From assembly GCF_001411495.1 (NCBI RefSeq), contig NZ_CP012982.1, forward strand, positions 2,418,001-2,482,000: a DNA stretch of 64,000 nucleotides, written 5' to 3'. The notes under the pieces are model-generated. The model was not told the origin of the DNA and did not search any database. It worked only from the letters and a program-made list of their open reading frames with translations. The stretch comes from Burkholderia cepacia ATCC 25416 (GTDB taxonomy: Bacteria > Pseudomonadota > Gammaproteobacteria > Burkholderiales > Burkholderiaceae). A program made the position numbers and the translations under genes. Below are positions 52,201-61,043 of the stretch, in pieces (position 1 is the stretch's first letter; each line of letters begins with the position of its first letter).

Positions 52201-55200
52201 CTGAGCGCTGCGACGAGCGCGCAGACGATCGGCGCGCTGTCGGGCGTGGCCGGGACGAACGTCAACATGGGCGGCAACGGGCTGACGCTGGGCGGGACGG
52301 CCAGCGGCACCTTCAGCGGCGTGATCGGCGGCGCGGGCAGCCTGACGCTGGCCGGCACCGGCACGCAGACGCTGACGGGCGCGAACGTCTATACGGGCGG
52401 CACGAACCTGAACAGCGGCGGCCTCGTGCTCGGCAACGGCGGGGCGCTCGGTTCCGGCGCGCTGAACGTCGGCGGCGCGGCGACGCTCGACACGACCACG
52501 AGCCTGTCGGTCAACAACGCGGTCAATCTTGGCAACGGTTCGACGCTTACGCTCGGTGGCAGCAACGCGCTTACGCTGAACGGCGGCATCGCCGGCGCGG
52601 GCGGTCTCGTGAAGGACGGTGCGGCGACGACGACGTTGACGGCCGCGAACACCTACACGGGCGGCACGACGATCAACGCCGGCACGCTGGCGCTCGGCGC
52701 GGGCGGCAGCCTCGCGGCGACGGGCGCGGTGAACGTGGCCGGCGTGGGGGCGACGTTCGACGTGAGCGGTGCGACGGGCGCGCAGACGATCGGCGCACTG
52801 AGCGGCGTGGCCGGCTCGGCCGTGAACCTCGGCGCGAACGGCCTGACGCTGAGCGGGACCGCCAGCGGCAATTTCGGCGGCACGATTGGCGGTACCGGCG
52901 GCCTGACCGTGGCCGGCACGGGCACGCAAACGCTGTCCGGCACGAACACCTACACGGGCGGCACGACGATCGACGCCGGCAGCACGCTGGCGCTCGGCGC
53001 GAACGGCAGCCTGGCGTCGACCGGTACGGTGGACCTCGCCGGTGCGGGCGCGACGTTCAACCTGAGCGGCGCGTCGGGTGCGCAGACGATCGGCGCGCTG
53101 ACCGGTGTGGCGAGCACGAACGTGAACCTCGGCGCGAACGGGCTGACGCTGAGCGGCAACGGCAACCACGCGTTCGGCGGGACGATCGGCGGCACGGGCA
53201 GCGTGACGTTCGCGGGTGCCGGCACGCAAACGCTGACGGGTGCGAATACCTACACGGGCGGCACGACGATCAACGGCGGCAGCACGCTGGCGCTCGGCGC
53301 GAACGGCAGCCTGGCGTCGAGCGGTGCCGTGAACCTGGCCGGCGCAGGCGCGACGTTCGACCTGAGCGGCGCGTCGGGCTCTCAAACGATCGGCGCGTTG
53401 AACGGCGCGGCGAATACGAACGTCGATCTTGGCGCGAACGGGCTGACGCTGAGCGGGACGGCCAGCGGCACGTTCGGCGGCGTGATCGGCGGCACGGGCA
53501 GCGTGACGTACGCGGGCACGGGCACGCAAACGCTGACCGGCGCGAACACCTACACCGGTGGCACGACGATCGACGCCGGCAGCACACTCGCGCTGGGTGC
53601 GAACGGCAGCCTGGCCTCGGGCGGTGCCGTGAACCTTGCCGGCGCAGGCGCGACGTTCAACCTGAGCGGCGCATCGGGTGCGCAAACGATCGGCGCGTTG
53701 AACGGCGCGGCGAATACGAACGTGGATCTTGGCGCGAACGGGCTGACGCTGAGCGGGACGGCCAGCGGCACCTTCGGCGGCGTGATCGGCGGCACGGGCG
53801 GCGTGACGTACGCGGGTACCGGCACGCAAACGCTGACCGGCGCGAACACCTACACCGGTGGCACGACGATCAACGCCGGCAGCACACTCGCGCTCGGCGC
53901 GAACGGCAGCCTGGCGTCGGGCGGTGCCGTGAACCTGGCCGGCGCAGGCGCGACGTTCAACCTGAGCGGCGCATCGGGCTCGCAAACGATCGGCGCGTTG
54001 AACGGCGCGGCGAATACGAACGTGGATCTTGGCGCGAACGGGCTGACGCTGAGCGGGACGGCCAGCGGCACGTTCGGCGGCGTGATCGGCGGCACGGGCA
54101 GCGTGACGTACGCAGGTACCGGCACGCAAACGCTGACCGGCGCGAACACCTACACGGGCGGCACGACGATCAACGGCGGCAGCACGCTGGCGCTCGGCGC
54201 GAACGGCAGCCTGGCGTCGGGCGGTGCCGTGAACCTTGCCGGCGCAGGCGCGACGTTCAACCTGAGCGGCGCATCGGGCTCGCAAACGATCGGTGCATTG
54301 AACGGCGCGGCGAATACGAACGTCGATCTTGGCGCGAACGGGCTGACGCTGAGCGGGACGGCCAGCGGCACGTTCGGCGGCGTGATCGGCGGCACGGGCA
54401 GCGTGACGTACGCGGGTACCGGCACGCAAACGCTGACCGGCGCGAATACGTACACGGGCGGCACGACGATCAACGGCGGCAGCACACTCGCGCTGGGTGC
54501 GAACGGCAGCCTGGCCTCGGGCAGCGCGGTGAACCTCGCCGGCACGGGCGCGACGCTCAACCTCGGCGGCGCATCGGGCGCGCAGACGCTCGGCGTGCTG
54601 AGCGGCGGTACCGGCACGAACGTGAACCTCGGTGCGAATGGCCTGACGCTGAACGGCAGCGGCAACAACACGTTCGGCGGGACGATCGGCGGCACGGGCA
54701 ACGTGACGTTCGCGGGCGCCGGCACGCAGACGCTGACCGGCGTGAACACCTACACAGGCGGCACGACGATCAACGGCGGCAGCACGCTGGCGCTCGGCGC
54801 GGGCGGCAGCCTGGCTTCGGGCAGCGCGGTGAATCTCGCCGGCACGGGTGCGACGTTCGACGTGAGCGGCGCATCGGGGGCACAGACGTTTGGTGCGCTG
54901 AGCGGCGGTACCGGCACGAACGTGAACCTCGGCGGCAACGCACTGACGTTGAACGGAAGCGGCGGGACATTCGGCGGGGCGATCGGCGGCACGGGCAGCG
55001 TGACGTTCGCGGGTGCCGGCACGCAAACGCTGACGGGTGCGAATACGTACACGGGCGGCACGACGATCAACGGCGGCAGCACGCTGGCGCTGGATGCGGG
55101 CGGCAGCCTCGCGTCGGGCAGCGCGGTGAACCTCGCCGGCACGGGCGCGACGCTCAACCTCGGCGGCGCGACGGGCGCGCAGACGCTCGGCGTGCTGAGC

Positions 55201-57816
55201 GGTGGTACCGGCACGAACGTGAACCTCGGCGCGAATGCGCTGACGCTGAACGGCAGCGGCAACAACACGTTCGGCGGGACGATCGGCGGCACGGGCAACG
55301 TGACGTTTGCGGGCGCCGGCACGCAGACGCTGACCGGCGCGAATACGTACACGGGCGGCACGACGATCAACGGCGGCAGCACGCTGGCATTGGGTGCGGG
55401 CGGCAGCCTCGCGTCGGCGGGCGCGGTGAATCTCGCGGGCACGGGTGCGACGTTCGACGTAAGCGCCGCGACGGGCGCACAGACGATCGGTGCGCTGGCC
55501 GGCGCGGGCGGCACGAACGTGAACCTCGGCACGAATGCGCTGACGCTGAACGGCAGCGGCAACAACACGTTCGGCGGGACGATCGGCGGCACGGGCGGCG
55601 TGACGGTTGCCGGTAGCGGCACGCAGACGCTGACGGGCGCGAACACCTACACGGGCGGCACGACGATCAACGGCGGCAGCACGCTGGCGCTGGGTGCGGG
55701 CGGCAGCCTCGCGTCGGCGGGCGCGGTGAATCTCGCGGGCACGGGGGCGACGTTCGACGTAAGCGCCGCGACGGGCGCGCAGACGATCGGCACGTTGAAC
55801 GGTGCGACCGGCGCGACGATCAATCTCGGCGCCAATGCGCTGACGTTGAACGGCAGCGGCAACGGCACGTTCGGCGGGACGATCGGCGGTGCGGGCGGCG
55901 TGACGATCGCCGGCACCGGTGTGCAGACGCTGACGGGCGCGAACACCTACACGGGCGGCACCACGATCGCGGCCGGCGGCACGCTGCAACTCGGCAACGG
56001 CGGCACGTCGGGCAGCATCGCCGGCAATGTCGTCGACAACGGCGCGCTGATCGTCAATCAATCCGGCAACGTGACGATTGCGAGCGTGCTGTCCGGTGCG
56101 GGCTCGCTGACGCAGGCCGGCAGCGGGCAACTGACGTTGACGGGCACCAGCACCTTGAGCGGGCCGACCACGGTCAGCGCGGGCACGCTCGCCGTCAACG
56201 GGTCGCTCGGCCAGTCGACCGTCACCGTGCAGAACGGCGCGACGGTCACGGGCACCGGCACGATCGGCGGCCTCGTGGTGCAGGGCGGCGCGACGGCGGC
56301 CGCGTCGCAGCCGGGCGCGGCGCTGAACGTGGGCGGCAACGTCACGTTCCAGCCGGGCTCGACGTTCCAGGTCGCGGCTTCGCCGCAGCAAAGCGGCAGC
56401 CTTGCGGCAGGCGGCACGGCGACGCTGAACGGCGGCACCGTGCAGGTGCTCGCGAACCAGAGCGGCTACCAGCCGAGCACGACCTATACGATCGTGACCG
56501 CGGCATCGGGCGTGCAGGGCGCGTTCAGCCAGGTGAATGCGAACTATGCGTTCCTGATGCCGACGCTCAGCTACGACCCGAATCACGTGTACCTGCGACT
56601 GGTCCAGAACGGCACGTCGCTGCCCGACGTCGCGACGACGCCCAACCAGCGCGCGGTCGCGGCCGCGCTCGGCGGGCTCGGCGCCGGCAACCCGCTGTAC
56701 GACGCAGTCCTGACGACCGACGTGCCGACCGCGCGCCGCGCATACGGGCTGCTCGACGGCGAACTGCAGGCGAGCCTGAAGAGCATGCTGCTGCTCGACA
56801 GCCGCTACGTGCGCGACGCGGTGACCGATCGCGTCCGCCAGGGCCTCGCGCCCGGATCGGGCCCGCTCGCCGCGCTGTCGTCGGGCGGCGCCGCGCTGTG
56901 CGGCGACAACACGGCCGGCGCGGTCGACGCGACGCTGCCGCCGGAACGCCGGATCGGTTCGCGCGAGGGCTGCTACGGCGGCACGCCTTATCAACCGGTG
57001 GTCTGGGGGCAGGCGTTCGGCGGCCGCAGCCGGCTCACCGGCGACGGCAACGCGTCGACGATCAACCGCAGCATGACGGGCTTCATCGCCGGTGCCGACA
57101 TGGCGCTCAACGACAAGTGGCGTGCGGGTCTGGCCGCAGGTGTTACGCACAGCTCGCTCGACAACGCCCAGAGTTCGTCGGCGTCGGTGAACAGCTACTA
57201 CCTGTCGCTGTACGGCGGCGCGCAGTACGGTGCGCTCGGCGTGCGCGGCGGCGCGTCGTACACGTGGTACCGGATCAACAGCGACCGCAATCCGGGCTTC
57301 GCGGGCTTCTCCGATCACGATTCGGCCGGCTACGACGCGAATTCGGCGCAGGTGTTCGGCGAAGTCGGCTACGCGCTGCCGGTCGGGCCCGTGGCGATCG
57401 AACCGTTCGCGGGCCTCGCGTATGTGAACCTGCATACCGACGGTTATACGGAAACGGGGGGCGCGGCCGCACTGCGCGCCGGCGGCGAGACGACCCACGT
57501 CGGCTTCTCGACGCTCGGCTTGCGCGCGGCGTCGCAGCTCGGCTCGATCGGGAGCGGCACGTTCACCGCGCGCGGGACGGTCGGCTGGCGGCATGCGTTC
57601 GGCAACGTGCGGCCGTCGTCGGCGTTCACGTTCGCGAACGGCGGCACGTCGTTCCAGGTGTCGGGCGTGCCGATTGCCCGCGACAGCGCCGTGCTCGAGG
57701 CCGGCATCGACGCGAACATCACGAAGCGCCTGACGCTCGGCCTCACGTACAGCGGCCAGTACGGCAGCGGCGTGCGCGACAACGCGATCCTCGGCAACAT
57801 ACTGTGGAAATTCTGA
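49210..57816 (+). CDS. Giant classical autotransporter adhesin with PATR repeats
   Basis: 2868 residues starting MNLARSKKAGEPFPRLLLPT; GAGGGAAAG lies just before the ATG. A long signal peptide is cut after about Ala36 (VPAQA). The passenger (37 to ~2590) is a beta-solenoid with about 20 autotransporter-associated (PATR) repeats; the motif TGANTYTGGTTINGGSTLAL recurs every 88-100 residues, and units 11-15 are nearly identical at the DNA level. The C-terminal type Va beta-barrel spans about 2595-2868 (from PVVWGQAFGGRSRL) and ends with ILWKF, the terminal Phe signal for BAM. Expected at the cell surface as an adhesin or biofilm factor. An RGD-like or protease motif was not seen. Confidence 0.93.
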   Translation: MNLARSKKAGEPFPRLLLPTGVFLALSGAGIVPAQATCSTAGTTVTCSGVANPLAPSYANSANNIHATVNPGASVGVLLGVGGTAMSLTGNNTILTNNGTIDPSALGSGLGVLSSGAVIGNASASLGTSVTNNGTMNGTTGVAISGVTGMALSVQNGTGGTSTINNTGTIGSNPLVGATLVGADAPVVAAYGGATVNMTNSGTINGRVSLGSNGTPGQGNTFTNSGTINGGVSMGANSTNTFNAVTGSSVNTAGGTGGGFNITIGPNTINVAATGTVDGGAGGDNTLNLKQGTSANGTIAVNNYVNFNHVDVQAGNWTINGASTAQDTTLSGGVAIIGNNASLGTGNVTANGGALQAGTAGLNVGNTVTLGAGGLTVQGATGLTLSGAVTGGGALTKNDGATLTLTGANSYTGGTNLNGGGIVVGNNGALGSGALNVNGPASLDSSTNTTLANNVNLANGTTLTVGGSNNLGLAGTINGNGGIVKNGAATLTLTGANTYTGDTTINSGTLAVGAGGSLASTGTVNLTGAGATFDVSSASGTQAIGALAGSAGTSVNLGGNSLTLNGTVNATYAGSIGGAGGITLSGSGTQTLTGTNVYTGGTNLNGGNLAVGSNTALGIGAVNVNGSSSLDAIANVSLANNVNVATGTTLTLVGSADVGLSGTVSGGGGLVKNGAATVTLSGANNYAGGTTLNAGGLVLGNNSALGTGALTVGGAATLDTSANLSVNNAVNLANSSTLTLGGSHALTLSGGISGAGALVKDGAATTTLTAANTYTGGTTINAGTLAISGGGSLASTGAVNLAGAGAALDLSGATGAQSIGALSGVAGTNVNMGGNGLTLGGTASGTFGGAIGGTGSLTLAGTGTQTLNGASTYSGGTNLNGGSSVVLGNNAALGTGTLNVAGAATLDTNTSLSVNNAVDLGNGSTLTLGGSNALTLNGGIAGAGGLVKNGAATTTLTGTNTYTGGTTINAGTLAVGAGGSLAATGAVNLANAGAALDLSAATSAQTIGALSGVAGTNVNMGGNGLTLGGTASGTFSGVIGGAGSLTLAGTGTQTLTGANVYTGGTNLNSGGLVLGNGGALGSGALNVGGAATLDTTTSLSVNNAVNLGNGSTLTLGGSNALTLNGGIAGAGGLVKDGAATTTLTAANTYTGGTTINAGTLALGAGGSLAATGAVNVAGVGATFDVSGATGAQTIGALSGVAGSAVNLGANGLTLSGTASGNFGGTIGGTGGLTVAGTGTQTLSGTNTYTGGTTIDAGSTLALGANGSLASTGTVDLAGAGATFNLSGASGAQTIGALTGVASTNVNLGANGLTLSGNGNHAFGGTIGGTGSVTFAGAGTQTLTGANTYTGGTTINGGSTLALGANGSLASSGAVNLAGAGATFDLSGASGSQTIGALNGAANTNVDLGANGLTLSGTASGTFGGVIGGTGSVTYAGTGTQTLTGANTYTGGTTIDAGSTLALGANGSLASGGAVNLAGAGATFNLSGASGAQTIGALNGAANTNVDLGANGLTLSGTASGTFGGVIGGTGGVTYAGTGTQTLTGANTYTGGTTINAGSTLALGANGSLASGGAVNLAGAGATFNLSGASGSQTIGALNGAANTNVDLGANGLTLSGTASGTFGGVIGGTGSVTYAGTGTQTLTGANTYTGGTTINGGSTLALGANGSLASGGAVNLAGAGATFNLSGASGSQTIGALNGAANTNVDLGANGLTLSGTASGTFGGVIGGTGSVTYAGTGTQTLTGANTYTGGTTINGGSTLALGANGSLASGSAVNLAGTGATLNLGGASGAQTLGVLSGGTGTNVNLGANGLTLNGSGNNTFGGTIGGTGNVTFAGAGTQTLTGVNTYTGGTTINGGSTLALGAGGSLASGSAVNLAGTGATFDVSGASGAQTFGALSGGTGTNVNLGGNALTLNGSGGTFGGAIGGTGSVTFAGAGTQTLTGANTYTGGTTINGGSTLALDAGGSLASGSAVNLAGTGATLNLGGATGAQTLGVLSGGTGTNVNLGANALTLNGSGNNTFGGTIGGTGNVTFAGAGTQTLTGANTYTGGTTINGGSTLALGAGGSLASAGAVNLAGTGATFDVSAATGAQTIGALAGAGGTNVNLGTNALTLNGSGNNTFGGTIGGTGGVTVAGSGTQTLTGANTYTGGTTINGGSTLALGAGGSLASAGAVNLAGTGATFDVSAATGAQTIGTLNGATGATINLGANALTLNGSGNGTFGGTIGGAGGVTIAGTGVQTLTGANTYTGGTTIAAGGTLQLGNGGTSGSIAGNVVDNGALIVNQSGNVTIASVLSGAGSLTQAGSGQLTLTGTSTLSGPTTVSAGTLAVNGSLGQSTVTVQNGATVTGTGTIGGLVVQGGATAAASQPGAALNVGGNVTFQPGSTFQVAASPQQSGSLAAGGTATLNGGTVQVLANQSGYQPSTTYTIVTAASGVQGAFSQVNANYAFLMPTLSYDPNHVYLRLVQNGTSLPDVATTPNQRAVAAALGGLGAGNPLYDAVLTTDVPTARRAYGLLDGELQASLKSMLLLDSRYVRDAVTDRVRQGLAPGSGPLAALSSGGAALCGDNTAGAVDATLPPERRIGSREGCYGGTPYQPVVWGQAFGGRSRLTGDGNASTINRSMTGFIAGADMALNDKWRAGLAAGVTHSSLDNAQSSSASVNSYYLSLYGGAQYGALGVRGGASYTWYRINSDRNPGFAGFSDHDSAGYDANSAQVFGEVGYALPVGPVAIEPFAGLAYVNLHTDGYTETGGAAALRAGGETTHVGFSTLGLRAASQLGSIGSGTFTARGTVGWRHAFGNVRPSSAFTFANGGTSFQVSGVPIARDSAVLEAGIDANITKRLTLGLTYSGQYGSGVRDNAILGNILWKF
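50430..55950 (+). repeat. ~20 in-frame 264-300-bp PATR repeats
   Basis: The AACACCTACACSGGCGGCAC-type motif recurs at about 50430, 50694, 50991, 51255, 51519, 51816, 52083, 52380, 52644, then about every 300 bp from 52941 to 55938. The units from ~53241 to ~54740 are exactly 300 bp apart; two of them compared by eye differ at only about a dozen of 300 bases. This indicates recent tandem expansion and a site where assemblies may collapse. Confidence 0.9.
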
Positions 57817-57838
57817 TCCGCATTTGATGTGCCTGTAA

Positions 57839-57887
57839 GCGACGCCAGGCGGCGACGGCAACGTCGTCGCATGGCGTCGCGCTCTTT
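57839..57887 (+). terminator. Hairpin terminator after the autotransporter
   Basis: Outer stem GCGACGCCA/TGGCGTCGC with an inner GCGACG/CGTCGC hairpin, followed by GCTCTTT. Starts 22 bp after the stop. Confidence 0.6.
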
Positions 57888-57974
57888 GCGTCGCTGCGCA
57901 CGTTCCCCGTTCTGTCCTATCCTGTGCGAACCACGCGGCGCGCCACGCGCGTCGCGCTCGACACAGGAGCATCG

Positions 57975-60197
57975 ATGCCGAATCACGCCGAAGCCACGAC
58001 GACCCAGGCGCCGCAGGTTGCGCCAACTGCCCCGACCCCCGCGTCGGGCCCCGCATTCATCGCGCCCGAAGCCGATCCGCAGGCGCTGGCGCGCAACAAC
58101 CAGTACGTGCTGAAATCCGGCAACGCGTTCGTGGTCAGCGACGCGCTCGGCGACATCGGCGGTCATGACGACGGCCTGTTCGTCGACGACATGCGCGTGC
58201 TGTCGAAGTGGCGCTTGACGTTCGGCGGCCGCGCGCCGTCGCTGCTGTCGGGCGCGACGAGCGCCGACAACGCGTCGTTCACCGCCCACCTGACGAACCG
58301 CCCGCTGCCGCCGCTCGGCGGCCACGAAACGCCCGAGGGCGTGATCCACATCGAGCGGATACGCGTGCTCGCGGGCGACGTGCTTTACGAAGCGCTGACG
58401 CTGACGAACTACGGCTCGAGCGAGGCCGAGGTGCCGCTGTCGCTGTCGTTCGCGGCCGATTTCAAGGACATGTTCGAGGTGCGCGGCACGCAGCGCCCGA
58501 AGCGCGGCACCGTGGTGGCGCCGCGCGTCGACGCGGGCGCGGTGCGCCTGCGCTACGACGGCCTCGACAGCGTCGAGCGCAACGTGACCGTGCATTTCTC
58601 GCCGGCGCCCGACGCGCTGTCGGTCGATCGTGCCGACTACACGTTGACGATCGCCGCGCAGGCATGCGTGTCGATCTACCTGACCGTCGATGCGACGCTC
58701 GGCCCGGCGCACGAGGAAGGGCCGGGATGCGGCCGCGTCGCGCTGCGCACCGCGCTCGTCGGCGTGCACCGCGAAATGCGCGCGCGGCGCGAATCGATGG
58801 CGCGCGTGAACACCGGCAATCCGCTGTTCGACGCGTGGCTCGACCGTTCGCTCGCGGATCTCGGGCTGCTCACGACGCAGCTCGACACGGGGCCGTACCC
58901 GTATGCGGGCATTCCGTGGTTCTCGACGCCGTTCGGCCGCGACGCGGTCATCACGTCGTTGCAGATGCTCTGGCTGCAGCCGTCGCTCGCGCGCGGCGTG
59001 CTGCGGTTCCTGGCCGAGCACCAGGCGCGCGAGACTTCCGCGTTCCGCGATGCGGAGCCCGGCAAGATCATGCACGAGTTCCGCCGCAGCGAGATGGCCG
59101 CGACGGGCGAGGTGCCGTTCGCGCTGTACTACGGCGGTGTCGATACGACGCCGCTGTTCATCGTGCTCGCAGGCGCGTATGTCGAACGCACCGGCGACGA
59201 TGCGCTGATCGACGAACTGTGGCCCGCGCTCGAGCGCGCCGCGCAATGGGTGATCGACAAGTGCGACCGTAATCCTTACGGACTGCTCGATTACCAGCGC
59301 ACGTCGGAGCGCGGCCTCGCGAACCAGGGCTGGAAGGACAGCCACGATTCGGTGTTCCATGCGGACGGCCGCTTTCCGGACGGGCCGATCGCGCTCGTCG
59401 AAGTGCAGGCCTATGCATGCGCGGCGCTCGATGCGATGTCGATGTGCTCGTACCGGCGCGGCCACGCGGCCGACGCCACGCGTTATGCGTTGCGTGCGAA
59501 GGCGCTGCGCGAGCAGGTCGACGCGCTGTTCTGGATGCCGGAAGGCGATTTCTACGGCATCGCGCTCGACGGTCATGGCGACCTGTGCCGCGTGTTCGCA
59601 TCGAACGCGGGCCACCTGCTCGCGTTCGGGCTGCCCGACGCCGAGCGCGGCGCGGCGGTTGCCGGCGTGCTCGGCTCGGCGCTGTTCCAGACCGGCTGGG
59701 GCATCCGCACGCTGGCCGCCGGCCAGCCGCGCTTCAACCCGATGGCGTATCACAACGGCTCGGTGTGGCCGCACGACAATGCGCTGATCGCGCGCGGCCT
59801 CGCGCGCTACGGCGACAAGACGGCCGCGGTGAACCTGCTGCGCGCGCTGTTCGAGGCGGCGGTGAGTTTCGAGATGCGCCTGCCCGAGCTGTTCTGCGGG
59901 TTTCCGCGCCGGCGCGGCGAACCGCCGACCGCGTATCCGGTGGCCTGCCTGCCGCAAGCGTGGGCGGCGGGCGCGCCGTTCATGATGCTGCAGGCCTGCC
60001 TCGGCGTGAGCATCGACGCGTCGCGTCACGAGGTGCGCGTCGAGCGCCCGATGCTGCCGGAAGGCGTCGACTGGCTGCGGATCGACGCGTTGCGCGTCGG
60101 TGACGAAACCGTGTCGCTCACGTTCCGCCGCGTCGACGGCCAGGTCGTCGCGTCGGCGGAGCAGCCGGGCCGCGTGAAGGTGGTCGCGGTGCTGTAG
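57975..60197 (+). CDS. Glycogen debranching-type amylo-alpha-1,6-glucosidase family protein
   Basis: 740 residues starting MPNHAEATTTQAPQVAPTAP with AGGAG upstream. The N-terminal GDE_N_bis domain (KSGNAFVVSDALGDIGGHDD, GLFVDDMRVLSKW) is followed by an (alpha/alpha)6 glucosidase domain with IPWFSTPFGRDAVITSLQML, QGWKDSHDSVFHADG and NPMAYHNGSVWPHDNALIAR, the probable acidic active-site loops. This architecture occurs in bacterial debranching or trehalose-like glycosyl hydrolases. It has no export signal. The Ala/Pro/Thr-rich first 35 residues look disordered. No other glycogen genes adjoin it. Confidence 0.9.
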   Translation: MPNHAEATTTQAPQVAPTAPTPASGPAFIAPEADPQALARNNQYVLKSGNAFVVSDALGDIGGHDDGLFVDDMRVLSKWRLTFGGRAPSLLSGATSADNASFTAHLTNRPLPPLGGHETPEGVIHIERIRVLAGDVLYEALTLTNYGSSEAEVPLSLSFAADFKDMFEVRGTQRPKRGTVVAPRVDAGAVRLRYDGLDSVERNVTVHFSPAPDALSVDRADYTLTIAAQACVSIYLTVDATLGPAHEEGPGCGRVALRTALVGVHREMRARRESMARVNTGNPLFDAWLDRSLADLGLLTTQLDTGPYPYAGIPWFSTPFGRDAVITSLQMLWLQPSLARGVLRFLAEHQARETSAFRDAEPGKIMHEFRRSEMAATGEVPFALYYGGVDTTPLFIVLAGAYVERTGDDALIDELWPALERAAQWVIDKCDRNPYGLLDYQRTSERGLANQGWKDSHDSVFHADGRFPDGPIALVEVQAYACAALDAMSMCSYRRGHAADATRYALRAKALREQVDALFWMPEGDFYGIALDGHGDLCRVFASNAGHLLAFGLPDAERGAAVAGVLGSALFQTGWGIRTLAAGQPRFNPMAYHNGSVWPHDNALIARGLARYGDKTAAVNLLRALFEAAVSFEMRLPELFCGFPRRRGEPPTAYPVACLPQAWAAGAPFMMLQACLGVSIDASRHEVRVERPMLPEGVDWLRIDALRVGDETVSLTFRRVDGQVVASAEQPGRVKVVAVL

Positions 60198-60206
60198 CGC
60201 GGTGCT

Positions 60207-60242
60207 GCGCGAACGTTGCGCGATGTCGCGCCACGTTCGCGC
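60207..60242. terminator. Inverted repeat after the debranching-enzyme gene
   Basis: Perfect 10-bp arms GCGCGAACGT/ACGTTCGCGC with 16 bases between. No T run; may be a terminator or a protein-binding dyad. Confidence 0.4.
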
Positions 60243-60293
60243 GACGCGGCATAGAATCGTGACATGACCCTTGAACGATGGCGGAGGTAGACG

Positions 60294-60545
60294 ATGACGA
60301 CCGACAACCGGCCCGACGACGGCGAGCACAAGCTCGAGAATCTGGAAGCGGCGGTCGACCACCTGCACAAGTCGATCGAATCGCAGAGCATCGCGGTCGG
60401 CGCGGCGAAAGGCATTCTGTTCAGCCTGATCGAAACGCTCGGCGCGCTGATCGGCGATCCCGACCTGCCCGAGCATGCGCGCTCGGGTTACGAGGCGCTG
60501 CGCGACAAGGCGAGCGAACTGCGCGGCGGGCTTGACCGGCATTGA
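60294..60545 (+). CDS. Small helical hypothetical protein (83 aa)
   Basis: 83 residues starting MTTDNRPDDGEHKLENLEAA with CGGAGG eight bases upstream. Strongly helical and charged, with a heptad-like stretch LENLEAAVDHLHKSIE and a hydrophobic centre (GAAKGILFSLIETLGALIGD) that may pack against a partner. No signal or membrane span long enough to cross. Function not recognised; followed by a run of 65-bp intergenic repeats. Confidence 0.7.
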   Translation: MTTDNRPDDGEHKLENLEAAVDHLHKSIESQSIAVGAAKGILFSLIETLGALIGDPDLPEHARSGYEALRDKASELRGGLDRH

Positions 60546-60625
60546 TGCGAGGATGGCGCCGGCGTTGGCCGAAAGGGCTGCGCCGGCGCTGCCCGATTCT
60601 GCAGACGAAGCACAAAACCCCGTGC

Positions 60626-61032
60626 GCTCAATGAGTTAGGTGGCCGATGCGCAGGATATCCACAAGCTTGCCAACACAATCTGTGGAGAACCGTCCGGCC
60701 CCGGGCCGGAGGTGCGGCGCATGCCGTACGAAAGCGCGTGCGGTGCCACACGGTTGACCGCGCAAGGTCCTTGTATCGAATCCCCTTTTGTATCAGCGTG
60801 TTACGCGCCGCATCGGCGGGATATCCACAGGCTTGCCAACATATTCTGTGGATAACTCGCAATCGATTGCGTCGCGACAGTTGAGGATCGGGCCTCCGAG
60901 GGGCCCGCTCGCGAAGCCCGTGCACACGGGCTGCCCGATGTCTGCGTCCGCACGCTAATTCGTGCGCGATCAACGGCTTAGGCCCTGGGTACCCAGGATA
61001 TCCACATCCTTGCCAACACTTTCTGTGGACAA
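60626..61032. repeat. Three copies (A-C) of a 65-bp DnaA-box-like intergenic repeat
   Basis: Copies at 60626-60690, 60791-60855 and 60968-61032. Each has a conserved 30-bp left half (GATCAACG-x2-TTAGG...GCGCAGG) and a 35-bp right half ATATCCACA + x-GCTTGCCAACA-x5/6 + TGTGGAxAA. TATCCACA and TGTGGATA/TGTGGACA are an inverted pair of near-consensus DnaA boxes (copy B has TTATCCACA exactly on the minus strand) at fixed spacing around an invariant CTTGCCAACA core. The copies fill the 498 bp between the small gene and penR. Confidence 0.85.
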
Positions 61033-61043
61033 GCGGGGCCGTG

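Noticed and set aside
50430..55950. Regular repeats that could be mistaken for a CRISPR array
   Set aside because: Units are 264-300 bp, in frame and coding for PATR motifs; there are no short repeats with unique spacers.
49153..58056. A minus-strand frame of nearly 3000 codons without stop opposite the autotransporter
   Set aside because: It mirrors the repeats and high G+C of the sense gene, is Arg/Ala/His-rich without any domain, has no ribosome site, and the sense strand has signal peptide, PATR repeats and barrel.
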